Source: Natribaculum breve
GTDB taxonomy: Archaea; Halobacteriota; Halobacteria; Halobacteriales; Natrialbaceae
NCBI RefSeq assembly: GCF_023008585.1
Contig: NZ_CP095391.1
Coordinates: forward strand, 186,001-250,000
DNA length: 64,000 nt
Reading direction: 5' to 3'
The notes below the pieces were generated by a model, which searched no databases, was not told where the DNA came from, and saw only the letters and a program-made list of their open reading frames with translations. Numbering within the stretch: position 1 is the stretch's first letter; each line of letters begins with the position of its first letter. A program made the translations under genes and the position numbers. Shown here piece by piece: positions 53,940 to 62,491 of this stretch.

Positions 53940-54473
53940 TCACGGACATAAGTACGTAAAGACATCTGGCACGTTGATCTCGTCCAGTGCACAGAGAGCA
54001 GCATCACGAAGTTCGTCAAGCGTTTCGAATAGGCGGTTGCCGAGTGATTGATCGAGTTGTCGCCAGCACTCTTCCGCGGGGTTCAGCTCTGGTGAACCCC
54101 GCGGAAGGTAACACAGTTCGATCGGAGTACCTTCAACGAACTCTTGGACTCTGTTCGCCGTGAAATACGAGGCGTTGTCGAGGACAACGCAGATTTTCTC
54201 GCCGAACTCGGTCTGGAGAGCGTCCAGAAAACGAATCGTCGTGTCGCTGTTGAAGTTCTCTTCGCAGGGGAGAAAGAACGTCTCATCAGTATCGCTGACT
54301 GCACCGAGAAGTTTGATGCTGTCCCACGCGCCCGTCACCGGGAGTGACGGGCGCTCACCCTTGGGAAACCATGCGTGAATCAGTGTCGAGAGAACCTGTC
54401 GCGTCTGATCAATGGCTAAGATCGTGTATTCGTCGTCCAGGTTGTCGCGCTTTTTTTGAACCCGTCTTGCCAT
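53940..54473 (-). CDS. IS630-type transposase, catalytic frame
   Basis: This 177-residue frame contains the DDE domain: LAIDQTRQVLS (first Asp), VVLDNASYFTA (second Asp), and LPRGSPELNPAEECWRQL (catalytic Glu). It overlaps the N-terminal frame. The seven A run at 54451-54457 (minus strand AAAAAAAG) allows a -1 shift that joins DGFKKK to RDNLDDEYT, giving one transposase of about 340 residues. IS630-group elements are known to use such frameshifting. Ends of the element were not delimited. Confidence 0.85.
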   Translation of the reverse strand: MARRVQKKRDNLDDEYTILAIDQTRQVLSTLIHAWFPKGERPSLPVTGAWDSIKLLGAVSDTDETFFLPCEENFNSDTTIRFLDALQTEFGEKICVVLDNASYFTANRVQEFVEGTPIELCYLPRGSPELNPAEECWRQLDQSLGNRLFETLDELRDAALCALDEINVPDVFTYLCP

Positions 54474-54961
54474 GCTTCCTGTGCTCTCTCATCGGATTTG
54501 TGAAACTCCGGCCGGGCTGTCTTCCAGGACAGCCCGGCCTCGGTCATCAATCGTCGAACGTGACGCTCACTGTACTCAACGTCGAATTCCTCGGCGAGAT
54601 AGTGACGAGCTAGTGGAACGGACCACGCAGGCGCGTCAAGTCCAACTTCCTCTGGAGACTTGTGAAGCGCTTCAACGAACTGTTCATGCTCTTTGTCGGA
54701 GAGTTTTGAGGGCCTTCCTGAACGGTGCTCGTCGTAGACGACCTCCTCGAACGGCTCGTCGGCGAGCCGTTCGAGTCGATCAAGCCACCGCGAGAGCCAG
54801 CCAGCAGTGTATCCATAGCGTTCAGCGACCTCTTGTAGCGTTGCACCGTCTTCTTCAAGGTAATTGATCGCCGCCATGAGCCGTTGTGATGGCTTTTTTC
54901 CCTCGACCTCCGCCAAGGCCTGGCGGAGGTCTTCGGTAGAGACGTTGTCGAGAGAGGTCAT
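54416..54961 (-). CDS. IS630-type transposase, N-terminal frame
   Basis: From ATG 54961 (MTSLDNVSTEDL) the frame encodes 181 residues: VEGKKPSQRLMAAINYLEEDG, a helix-turn-helix (ATLQEVAERYGYTAGWLSRWLDRL, divided) and SPEEVGLDAPAWSVPLARHYL, all typical of the DNA-binding half of IS630 transposases. It runs 57 bp past the A7 slippery site, where the catalytic frame takes over. It differs from the two decayed IS630 relics at 10838 and 18233, so it is a separate element. Confidence 0.85.
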   Translation of the reverse strand: MTSLDNVSTEDLRQALAEVEGKKPSQRLMAAINYLEEDGATLQEVAERYGYTAGWLSRWLDRLERLADEPFEEVVYDEHRSGRPSKLSDKEHEQFVEALHKSPEEVGLDAPAWSVPLARHYLAEEFDVEYSERHVRRLMTEAGLSWKTARPEFHKSDERAQEAWQDGFKKSATTWTTNTRS

Positions 54962-55086
54962 ATCGGAGTAACGTGCTTTTCTTTGAAATATTTTTGGCTG
55001 ACAGTATGACTTCGAACTGCGACAGTACATAGGCCGACTCGAGCAGCCGCCCAAAGAACTTTGAGCGACTTGCGATATATAGCGGT

Positions 55087-55959
55087 ATGGTAACTCTCGG
55101 GTTCATTGGACTCGGTGCGATGGGTGGACCGATGGCACGCAACCTCGTTACGGCCGGGCACGACGTGACTGTCTACGACCTCGACGACGAGGCCATCGAG
55201 GCGGTAGCGGATGTGGGAGCGACGCCAGCGGCGTCGAGTCCCAACGCGGTCACGGGTGCGGAAGTGGTGTTTCTCTCGTTGCCGACGCCAGCCGCCGTCG
55301 AAGCCGTCGTCAACGAGATTGAGCCAGCCCTCGAAGAGGGTTCAGTTCTCGTCGACCTCACAACGTCGACGCCGGAGACGACGAACGGTATCGCGGAGCG
55401 ACTCGCCGATCACGGCGTCGACGTCCTCGGTGCACCCGTAAGCGGCGGCGCGACCGGCGCGAAAGACGGGACCCTCTCTATCATCGCGGGTGGCGACGAG
55501 GCGGTCTTCGACGCGTGCAGGCCACTGTTCGACGCGATCGGTACCGACGTCTTCCACGTCGGCGACGAACCCGGCCACGGTCACGCAGTCAAATTGCTCA
55601 ATAACTACCTCTCGAACGTCGCGCTGCTGGCGACGTCCGAAGCGGTCATCCTCGGCGACGCAGCCGGTCTCGATCGGAAACAACTCGTCGACGTGTTCAG
55701 CGTCAGCAGCGGACGCAACAGCGCAACCGAGGACAAGATCCCGAATCAGGTGTTAACCGGCGAGTACGACGTCGGCTTCAAGCTCTCACTTATGGACAAG
55801 GACATGCGGCTGCTCTCGGCGTTCGCGAACGACCAGGAACTGCCGCTGCTCGTCGGCCACGTCGTTCGCGACCTCGTCGGCTACGCCCGGACGAAACATG
55901 GCGATGATGGCGACATGACCCGCGTGTACGATCTCCTCGAGGACCTCATGGTGGAGTGA
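55087..55959 (+). CDS. 3-hydroxyisobutyrate/tartronate-semialdehyde-type dehydrogenase
   Basis: A 290-residue beta-hydroxyacid dehydrogenase: N-terminal GFIGLGAMGGPMA (cofactor-binding G-x-G-x2-G), substrate-binding VSGGATGAKDGTL, and the catalytic Lys169 in GHGHAVKLLNNYL. It reversibly oxidises a 3-hydroxyacid with NAD(P). It is followed 158 bp later by a DHDPS-family gene. In sugar-acid pathways this family reduces tartronate semialdehyde made after aldol cleavage, which suits this neighbourhood; valine catabolism is the alternative. Confidence 0.9.
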   Translation: MVTLGFIGLGAMGGPMARNLVTAGHDVTVYDLDDEAIEAVADVGATPAASSPNAVTGAEVVFLSLPTPAAVEAVVNEIEPALEEGSVLVDLTTSTPETTNGIAERLADHGVDVLGAPVSGGATGAKDGTLSIIAGGDEAVFDACRPLFDAIGTDVFHVGDEPGHGHAVKLLNNYLSNVALLATSEAVILGDAAGLDRKQLVDVFSVSSGRNSATEDKIPNQVLTGEYDVGFKLSLMDKDMRLLSAFANDQELPLLVGHVVRDLVGYARTKHGDDGDMTRVYDLLEDLMVE

Positions 55960-56117
55960 TAGCCGAACGAGTCACCGCGATGATGTCGCGTCAGTATACG
56001 CCGGTTTGGGGAACCGGTCACCTTCAGTCTTAGCTCGTATAGTCAGGCTAGCCGTCCGGAACGCGGTGGCGTCCCGATCCGCATCTTTTTGTACTTACCA
56101 ACGGATCTGTAGTACGT

Positions 56118-57005
56118 ATGCCAGAACCTATCACGGGAATTGTTGCACCAGTCGTTACCCCGATGACCGAGTACGGGACCCTTGCTACCGACCGAATCGA
56201 GGACAGCGTCGAGTTTACACTCGAGTGTGGCTGTCACGCGGTCGTCGCCGCCGGTACCGGAGTTCAGGAGACGTCGACGCTCGCGCCCGAAGAGCGAAAG
56301 ACCCTCGTCAGCGAGACCGTCGCGGCCGTCGACGGACGGGTTCCCGTCCTCGCCGGCGTCTCCTATCCTGCCCAGCCGGTCGTCTCGGAACTCGCCGCTC
56401 ATGCCGAGTCCGAAGGGGTAGACGCCGTCCTCGCGATGCCGCCGTGGGGCGTCACACCGAGTCAGGATGCGATCGTCAGATACTACGAAGACATCGCGGC
56501 CGAGACCGACCTACCCATCCTCGTTTACAACAACCCCTCCGTTACGGTCGACATGGCCAAAGAGACGATGCTGGCGGTTGCACGGATCGACGGCGTAAGA
56601 TACGTCAAGGAGAGTTCGCGCGACTGGCAGAAGCTCGGTTGGCTCTTGGAGCGGATCCACCACGATGGACACGCCGAGGTGCTCTCGACGATGGACGTCC
56701 TGCTTCCCACCCTGCAGACCGGCGGGACAGGTATCATCACGCCTGCACCGCTTACCGTCCCATCGATGGAAATCTACGAAGCGTTCGAAGGCGGCGACAT
56801 AGAACGTGCTGTCGACGTTCAGCGCACGTTCGGGGCGTTCCCACCTGCTGAAGTCGACACCGGGTTGATCGGCGTCTGCAAGGCTGCGACGCGGCTTGCC
56901 GGAGTCGACGTCGGCCCACCTCGCCGTCCCTACGACGACGTCGGTGACGCCGGCCTCGAGGCGATCGACGAGTGGCTAACCGACGTCGGTGTCCCTCGTA
57001 TGTGA
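56118..57005 (+). CDS. DHDPS-family aldolase/dehydratase, divergent
   Basis: The 295-residue protein keeps Tyr137 (LVYNNPS) and Schiff-base Lys164 (YVKESSRDW). The usual GTTGE is changed to GTGVQE (46-51), so the second Thr of the proton relay is missing. This resembles the dehydratase/decarboxylase sub-groups (for example 5-keto-4-deoxyglucarate dehydratase-like or hydroxyoxoproline-type) more than DapA. It lies between a hydroxyacid dehydrogenase and a galactonate-dehydratase-like gene, consistent with a sugar-acid pathway. ATG 56118 follows a CTTTTTGTA box. Confidence 0.88.
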   Translation: MPEPITGIVAPVVTPMTEYGTLATDRIEDSVEFTLECGCHAVVAAGTGVQETSTLAPEERKTLVSETVAAVDGRVPVLAGVSYPAQPVVSELAAHAESEGVDAVLAMPPWGVTPSQDAIVRYYEDIAAETDLPILVYNNPSVTVDMAKETMLAVARIDGVRYVKESSRDWQKLGWLLERIHHDGHAEVLSTMDVLLPTLQTGGTGIITPAPLTVPSMEIYEAFEGGDIERAVDVQRTFGAFPPAEVDTGLIGVCKAATRLAGVDVGPPRRPYDDVGDAGLEAIDEWLTDVGVPRM

Positions 57006-57142
57006 CCGGCTGGATTGCGATAGTCGACCGCGGTTGAGCGTGAGGCATAGATCCTCACACTGTCCGGGCCTCGATGATCGCCCATCCGATTGCGCAATGT
57101 CGATCCCGATTGCAGCGACCGACATCGCTTGGACGAGCAGAA

Positions 57143-58321
57143 CTACTGGTCGACGACCGATCCGTCCTCGTGGAGTCGCGTCGCGAGTTCGGGCTGCTCG
57201 TACGACGACCGCTCGAGCACGTCGTCGTCGACTTCGATTCCCAGACCTGGCCCGTCCGGAACAAGCAGGTAACCGTCCTCCCATTCAAACGGCTCCTCGA
57301 GAAGGGATTCTCCGGGCGCTTGGTCGTTCTCCGGTCGGTAGGGGTACTCCTGGAGGGCGAGATTCGGGATCGACGCACCGAGCTGGACGCAGGCGGCCGT
57401 GCTCACGGGGCCGAGCGGATCGTGTGGAACGACATCCACGTAGTTGGCTTCGGCTGCGGCCGCGATTTTCTTGCTCGCGGTGATCCCGCCGGTCAGACAG
57501 ACGTCGGGTCGAACGTAGTCGACGGCGTCCCGTCGTAACAGCATTGCAAACTCCTCGATCGTCTGGAGGCGCTCGCCCGTCGCGATCGGAATCGTCGTGT
57601 TGTCGGCGACTTTCTTCATCGCGTCGAAGTTGTCTGGTCGGACCGGATCTTCGTAGAAGAACGGACGATACTGCTCGATCTCGTTCGCGAGTGCGATCGC
57701 CTGGTGGGGATCTAGCCGACGGTGGATCTCGATGCACAGGTCGACCTCGTTGCCGACCGCTTCCCTGAATCGACGGACCCGATCTGAGGCGTCAGCGATC
57801 ATACCCGCGTGCGTCTCGGAATACCGGCGATCCCTCGACTCGTCGAGAAGCGGCGACAGGTGCCCGATCGCCGTGAATCCCTCTTCTTTGCACTCTGTGC
57901 ATTTCGCAACCAGGTCGTCAGTCGAGTCGCCAATGACGTGCGCGTAGGTTCGCAACTTGTCTCGACACTGCCCGCCCAACAACTCGTAGATCGGCGCGTC
58001 GTAGTACTTTCCGGCGATGTCCCACAGTGCGATGTCTATCGCACTCAGCGCGCTCATGATCGCGGCACCGCGGAAATGGGCACTGCGATAGAGGTACTGG
58101 AGGTGGTGTTCACGTTTGAGCGGATCCTTTCCGAGCAGATACGGCTTGAACCGCTGGATCGCCTGCGCCGCCGTCTCGAGGTACGCCCAGGCACCGCCTT
58201 CTCCGATTCCTCGCACTCCGTCGTCCGTCGTAATCGTGACGATCAACCATCCGTTGACACCGTACTCCGAGATCGGCGCGTCCGATTCGACGAGGTGTGT
58301 CGTCACGTCTGTTATCTGCAT
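57143..58321 (-). CDS. Enolase-superfamily dehydratase (galactonate dehydratase-like)
   Basis: From ATG 58321 the product has 392 residues. Residues E198-x-H200, E224, E250 and H300 fall at exactly the spacing of the metal ligands and catalytic His residues of D-galactonate dehydratase (D, H, E, E, H), but the first ligand is Glu. Context motifs are CIEIHRR, FFYEDPVRPDN, ATGERLQT and VPHDPLGPVS. It probably dehydrates an aldonate to a 2-keto-3-deoxy acid that the neighbouring DHDPS-family enzyme could process. It converges with the DHDPS-like gene. Confidence 0.87.
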   Translation of the reverse strand: MQITDVTTHLVESDAPISEYGVNGWLIVTITTDDGVRGIGEGGAWAYLETAAQAIQRFKPYLLGKDPLKREHHLQYLYRSAHFRGAAIMSALSAIDIALWDIAGKYYDAPIYELLGGQCRDKLRTYAHVIGDSTDDLVAKCTECKEEGFTAIGHLSPLLDESRDRRYSETHAGMIADASDRVRRFREAVGNEVDLCIEIHRRLDPHQAIALANEIEQYRPFFYEDPVRPDNFDAMKKVADNTTIPIATGERLQTIEEFAMLLRRDAVDYVRPDVCLTGGITASKKIAAAAEANYVDVVPHDPLGPVSTAACVQLGASIPNLALQEYPYRPENDQAPGESLLEEPFEWEDGYLLVPDGPGLGIEVDDDVLERSSYEQPELATRLHEDGSVVDQ

Positions 58322-58447
58322 CGGTTGTCTCTCTTCACGCGCAGTTATAGTCGTTTGGTGTGACTCAATACGATTTCTGGCGTCGCCCTTTTTCGACACA
58401 CCCTAGATCGAGGATAGAATTATACTGTGGAGCACGCTCTCGGTTCA

Positions 58448-59632
58448 CTAGATCACCTCCTTCTCACGGAGCGTTTCGATTTCGTCGTCGTCATAGCCGG
58501 CCGACTTGAGGACCGACTCGGTGTCTGCTCCCAACGGTGCAATGTACTCGTCACCATCCCACTCCCAGGTTTCGTGTTTCACTGGATAAGCGATCGTCGG
58601 GAACGTTTCGCCGCTCTCTGTCTCCACATCGAACTGCATGTCCCGTGCCTCGGTGTGTTCGTCCTCCCAGATCGACTGCGTGTCGTTGATTTCCGAGGCC
58701 GGAATTCCACGCTCTTTCATCAGTTCTACCCACTCCTCTGCCGATCGTTCGCTGAGGGTCGCTTCCAGGATTTCGTTGAGTTCGTCTCTGTGTTGACACC
58801 GGTCGTCGATCGTTTCGAACTCCGGCCGCTCGAGGAGGTCCTCCCGATCGAGCACGTCACAGAGTTTCTCCCAGTGTTTCTCAGTCACTGTCGAAATCTG
58901 AATGTACCCGTCGGCCGTCTCGAAGATCCCTTCTGGTGCAAAGTACACGTGCGAGCGGGCGACGGAGGGGAATGGTTCTCCCGTTGCAAAGGAGTGTCCG
59001 GCGCGGGTGCTCAGAAACGAGAGCAAACTATCGCTCAGCGAGACGTCGATGTAGTCGCCAACCCCCTCGCGGTCGCGACGCCTGACACTCGCAACTATTG
59101 CCTGGAGTGCGTACATCGCGCCAGCGAGGTCGGAGACCGTAACACCCATCCGGAGCGGTCGTCCATCGGTGTCTCGCGTCATCGAGGCGACTCCCGTGTA
59201 CGCCTGCACGATGAAATCGACGCCGGGATCGTCGCTTCGGGGGCCAGTCTGACCGAATCCACTGACTGAACAGTAGATGATCTCTGAATTCCGTTCGCGG
59301 ACGGTCTCGTAGTCGATTCCTAGCTCTGACACCGTCCCTGGCGTGTAGTTCTCGAGTACGACGTCGGCGTCTTCGACGATGTCAAGGAACAGTTCGCGGC
59401 CGTGCTCCGATTTGAGATCGAGCGTCACGCTCCGCTTTCCCCGGTTGACGGTCATGTAGTAGAAGCTTTCGTCGCCGACCTTCGGCTCGACGTTTCTAGC
59501 GATCTCGCCGTACTCCGGCCGTTCGATTTTGATCACCTCGGCGCCCATGTCCGCGAGGTGCATACCAGCGTGGGGTCCCGCCACCATCTGCGTCAGCTCG
59601 ACGACCGTGATGTCGCTTAGCGGTGCAGCCAT
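58448..59632 (-). CDS. Type III (CaiB/BaiF) CoA-transferase (second)
   Basis: The 394-residue enzyme (ATG 59632; TTG two codons earlier is less likely) has HLADMGAEVIKIERPEYG, VNRGKRSVTLDLK, LENYTPGTV and catalytic Asp139 in GVDFIVQ. It activates an organic acid by CoA exchange. It is on the same strand as, and upstream of, the galactonate-dehydratase-like gene, with a 126-bp gap, and divergent from an MFS transporter. It shares only family-level similarity with the 20187 enzyme, so the substrates probably differ. Confidence 0.92.
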   Translation of the reverse strand: MAAPLSDITVVELTQMVAGPHAGMHLADMGAEVIKIERPEYGEIARNVEPKVGDESFYYMTVNRGKRSVTLDLKSEHGRELFLDIVEDADVVLENYTPGTVSELGIDYETVRERNSEIIYCSVSGFGQTGPRSDDPGVDFIVQAYTGVASMTRDTDGRPLRMGVTVSDLAGAMYALQAIVASVRRRDREGVGDYIDVSLSDSLLSFLSTRAGHSFATGEPFPSVARSHVYFAPEGIFETADGYIQISTVTEKHWEKLCDVLDREDLLERPEFETIDDRCQHRDELNEILEATLSERSAEEWVELMKERGIPASEINDTQSIWEDEHTEARDMQFDVETESGETFPTIAYPVKHETWEWDGDEYIAPLGADTESVLKSAGYDDDEIETLREKEVI

Positions 59633-59828
59633 CTCCAAACCATTTGCTCATGACTAACTTGTATCTATCGCCCACCACACCGGGTTCGCACGCTACTCGT
59701 CGACGCGTCCCGAACACCGAGAGACAGCCGTGGCGCGGCGAAATTTCTCTCGTTTGACGGCGGATAGATGGTCGGTCACCTTCTATCAGACAGCTGATTT
59801 CTCGAGGGTGGTTCGCCGCAACCCGACA

Positions 59829-59855
59829 TATTAAGTGAGATAGCGGAACTATCTC
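59829..59855 (+). promoter_or_regulatory. MFS promoter with palindromic operator GAGATAG-N5-CTATCTC
   Basis: A TATA-like TATTAAGT (59829-59836) lies 27-34 nt before GTG 59863. Between the two, 59837-59843 GAGATAG and 59849-59855 CTATCTC form a perfect 7-bp inverted repeat with a 5-nt spacer, ending 7 bp from the start. A repressor bound here would block transcription start. No cognate regulator gene is nearby. Confidence 0.6.
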
Positions 59856-59862
59856 GTTCACC

Positions 59863-61119
59863 GTGGTATCGCTCAGAACGCTGTTCGGTGAGAACGGACC
59901 CGTTCTCCGGGACCAGAACTATCAGCTCCTGTTACTGGCGAACATCCTCCCGGCTCTCGGTACAGCGCTGTTCTCACCGGTTCTCGACGCACTGATCGAA
60001 CCGTTCGGCGCGTCACCGTCGAGCATCGGGCTTTTCATCTCAGCGTTTACGGCACCGGCCATCGGCGTGATCCCGGTCGCCGGTCTGCTCGCGGATCGAT
60101 GGGGACGCAAGCCGCTTCTCGTCACCGGACTCGTGGCGTTCGGCAGCACCGGTACGGCCATCGCGTTCACGACCGACTTCTCGGTCGCACTGGGGCTTCG
60201 CTTCCTCCAGGGTGCTGGATTCGCCTTCATCACCCCCGTCATCATCACGAGCATCGGCGACATCTACGGCGGAACCGCCGAGGCCACGGCCCAGGGACTC
60301 CGATTCACCACCTCCGGGCTCTCCCAGACGTTCTTTCCGTTCCTCGCGGGCGTGTTGGTCGCCCTCGCGTGGCAGTATCCGCTATTGCTATACGCTCTCG
60401 CGTTTCCGGTTGCAGCACTGGTCTACGTACGATTCGACGAACCAACCGCCACTTCACCATCCCGATCGGAATCGGTTACGGACGGTGGGACGACTGGCAG
60501 ATCACTCCGAGACCTGTTCGAACTGGTCTCGCGACGTCGTGTGTGGGCCCTGGTGATCGCGCGCTGTCTCCCGGAAGGCATCTGGATCGCCTTTCTCACC
60601 TACAATTCGATCATCGTCGTTCAGTTGCTAGACGGGACGCCGGTACAGGCAGGCGTCCTCACCGGAATCGGGAGTCTATCGTACGCGGGCGCAGCGACGC
60701 AGGCGGGACGAATCACGGCAGTGTTCGACGAACGCTTGTATCCGCTCGTCGGGGCGAATCTCGCGCTCGGCGGCGGGTTTACTGCTATGGTACTCGCACC
60801 GTCTGTCGTGGTCGGCGCGGTGGGCATCGCCGTGACCGGATGCGGATTTGGCATCACGCTTTCGCTGTACCGTAGCATCATCACGGGACTTGCACCGACG
60901 TCACTTCGTGGCAGCCTCGTGAGCCTCGCGGAGGCAGGCGGCCGACTCTCGAGTACGCTCTCCCCGATCGTCGTGGGTGGAATTATCGCGTTTGCGACGC
61001 CCGTCTTTGGATTCGAGTCGGCAGTTCGGGTTGCAGGCGTCAGTGTGTCGTTGTTCCTCAGTGGTGGCGGCGTACTCTGTCTGTTACTCGCATACAGTGC
61101 TCCGTCGGCTGACGGGTAG
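59863..61119 (+). CDS. Major facilitator superfamily transporter
   Basis: The 418-residue protein, starting at GTG 59863, has 12 predicted helices and the MFS loop GLLADRWGRKPLLVTG (about 70-85). It resembles drug:proton or sugar-type MFS exporters/importers; the direction of transport cannot be told. It is divergent from the second CoA-transferase and faces the Ldh2-type gene. A palindromic operator lies between its TATA box and start. Confidence 0.9.
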   Translation: MVSLRTLFGENGPVLRDQNYQLLLLANILPALGTALFSPVLDALIEPFGASPSSIGLFISAFTAPAIGVIPVAGLLADRWGRKPLLVTGLVAFGSTGTAIAFTTDFSVALGLRFLQGAGFAFITPVIITSIGDIYGGTAEATAQGLRFTTSGLSQTFFPFLAGVLVALAWQYPLLLYALAFPVAALVYVRFDEPTATSPSRSESVTDGGTTGRSLRDLFELVSRRRVWALVIARCLPEGIWIAFLTYNSIIVVQLLDGTPVQAGVLTGIGSLSYAGAATQAGRITAVFDERLYPLVGANLALGGGFTAMVLAPSVVVGAVGIAVTGCGFGITLSLYRSIITGLAPTSLRGSLVSLAEAGGRLSSTLSPIVVGGIIAFATPVFGFESAVRVAGVSVSLFLSGGGVLCLLLAYSAPSADG

Positions 61120-61195
61120 TGGGTTGTCGTCGTGGGCGATTGGACGTGTCCGACCGAGGCGTGACCCATCCGTGCGTCGTTCACGGACGATAGGA

Positions 61196-62290
61196 TCAGG
61201 CGAGTTCCAGTTCGATGCCGAGCGAGTCCGCCAGTTCCGAGAGCGCAATGGCGGTCCTGTCCGTGATCGGGATCCCCTCTTCCTCGCGACGAACGAGCGT
61301 CCGGTACTCCGGTTCGCCTGGGAGGAGTGCCCGATCCCCCTTCGTGGTCGATCCCGTCGAGACGGCGGACGGGTACGTCGCGCTTTTCACGCGGTCGTGT
61401 ACGCTCGCGACGACGTGCTCGATTTCTTCCTGCGAAGAGAAGCGAAGCGGATCTACGAGGACGAGCGTTCCTGCGTTGTTTACCCATTCTGGTCCATCCT
61501 GTCCGTAGACAGTTCCGCGACCGACGATTCCCCCAAATAGTTCAGCACAGACGGCCAGCCCGAACCCCTTGTGTCCCGCGGTTTGGCCACCGAGGGGCAA
61601 CAACGCACCTGTCCCCGCCTCAAACGTCCCGGGATCCCTGACGGGATCGCCCGTTTCGGTGACACTCCATCCCTCCGGGAGGCGTCTCCCGTCGACGGCG
61701 CGTTTCGTGACCTTCCCGTGTGCGACCTGACTCGTCGCCACGTCCAGTACGATCGAAAACGGGAGTTCGTCGAACGTCGGGATTCCCACTGCAATGGGGT
61801 TCGTCGCGAAGACACGATCTGCGCTGCCGGGAGCGGCAACGGTCGCCATCGATCCGCCAGTGTTGACGAATGCGAACGCGATCACCCCGTCGTCGGCGGC
61901 ACGCTCGGCCCACTCGCCAATGCGACCCAGGTGAGCCCCGTTTTGGATCCCGACGACTGCGACTCCCGACTCTCGAGCGCTCTCGAGTCCGGCGTCTATC
62001 GCCTCGCGACCGGTGAGCTGCCCGAACGCTCGGTTTCCGTCGACGGACGTGAGCGACGCCGATCGTCGTTCGACCGTGGGCGTGGCTTCGGGGTCGATCG
62101 CTCCGGCGTTCACCATCGGTTGGTACGTCGTCGACAACCTGACCACGCCGTGTGAGGCGTGACCGCGCAGTTCCGCGTCGACCAGCGACGTCGCGATCTG
62201 CGTCGCTGCCGCCTCGGACGTCCCAAACGCAAGTAACAGTTCTGTCGCGACGTCTCGCAGTCTCCCCGCCATGATCCGGTTGCCTCCCAT
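61196..62290 (-). CDS. Malate/L-lactate dehydrogenase family (Ldh2) oxidoreductase
   Basis: A 364-residue protein of the type 2 malate/lactate/sulfolactate dehydrogenase family: the His in RGHASHGVVRL near residue 42-50, IQNGAHLGRIGEWAERA, FATNPIAVGIPT, DVATSQVAHGK and GHKGFGLAV. It oxidises or reduces a 2-hydroxyacid with NAD(P), without a Rossmann motif. The start is ATG 62290; MAGRLRD six codons later is possible. Ureidoglycolate, sulfolactate and 2,3-diketo sugar acids are substrates of relatives. It converges with the MFS gene and diverges from the PrpD-like gene. Confidence 0.9.
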   Translation of the reverse strand: MGGNRIMAGRLRDVATELLLAFGTSEAAATQIATSLVDAELRGHASHGVVRLSTTYQPMVNAGAIDPEATPTVERRSASLTSVDGNRAFGQLTGREAIDAGLESARESGVAVVGIQNGAHLGRIGEWAERAADDGVIAFAFVNTGGSMATVAAPGSADRVFATNPIAVGIPTFDELPFSIVLDVATSQVAHGKVTKRAVDGRRLPEGWSVTETGDPVRDPGTFEAGTGALLPLGGQTAGHKGFGLAVCAELFGGIVGRGTVYGQDGPEWVNNAGTLVLVDPLRFSSQEEIEHVVASVHDRVKSATYPSAVSTGSTTKGDRALLPGEPEYRTLVRREEEGIPITDRTAIALSELADSLGIELELA

Positions 62291-62491
62291 GCCAGCCGGA
62301 TACCGGGCCGACGAATAAATAATTGTGCTCGGGATCGAATCCCGTATTCACTTTCACTCACATTCGCTGCCGCTCTCGCGAGCCGTTCTGGTTCTGTTCA
62401 CGCCCCAGGCGGACGCGAACGCGATCTGCTCGCATCCCTCTCCCCTGTGTGAGAGCGAACACATATGTACGTGTAGCCGGTTTCCCGTATC

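Noticed and set aside
53907..54980. TCGGAGT-AC direct repeats flanking the IS630 copy as target duplication
   Set aside because: IS630 elements duplicate TA; the two short matches are imperfect and not at defined element ends.
55072..55080. GATATATAG as TATA box for the hydroxyacid dehydrogenase gene
   Set aside because: It lies only about 7 nt before the start codon, too close for a promoter, and the start cannot move because the cofactor motif begins at residue 5.
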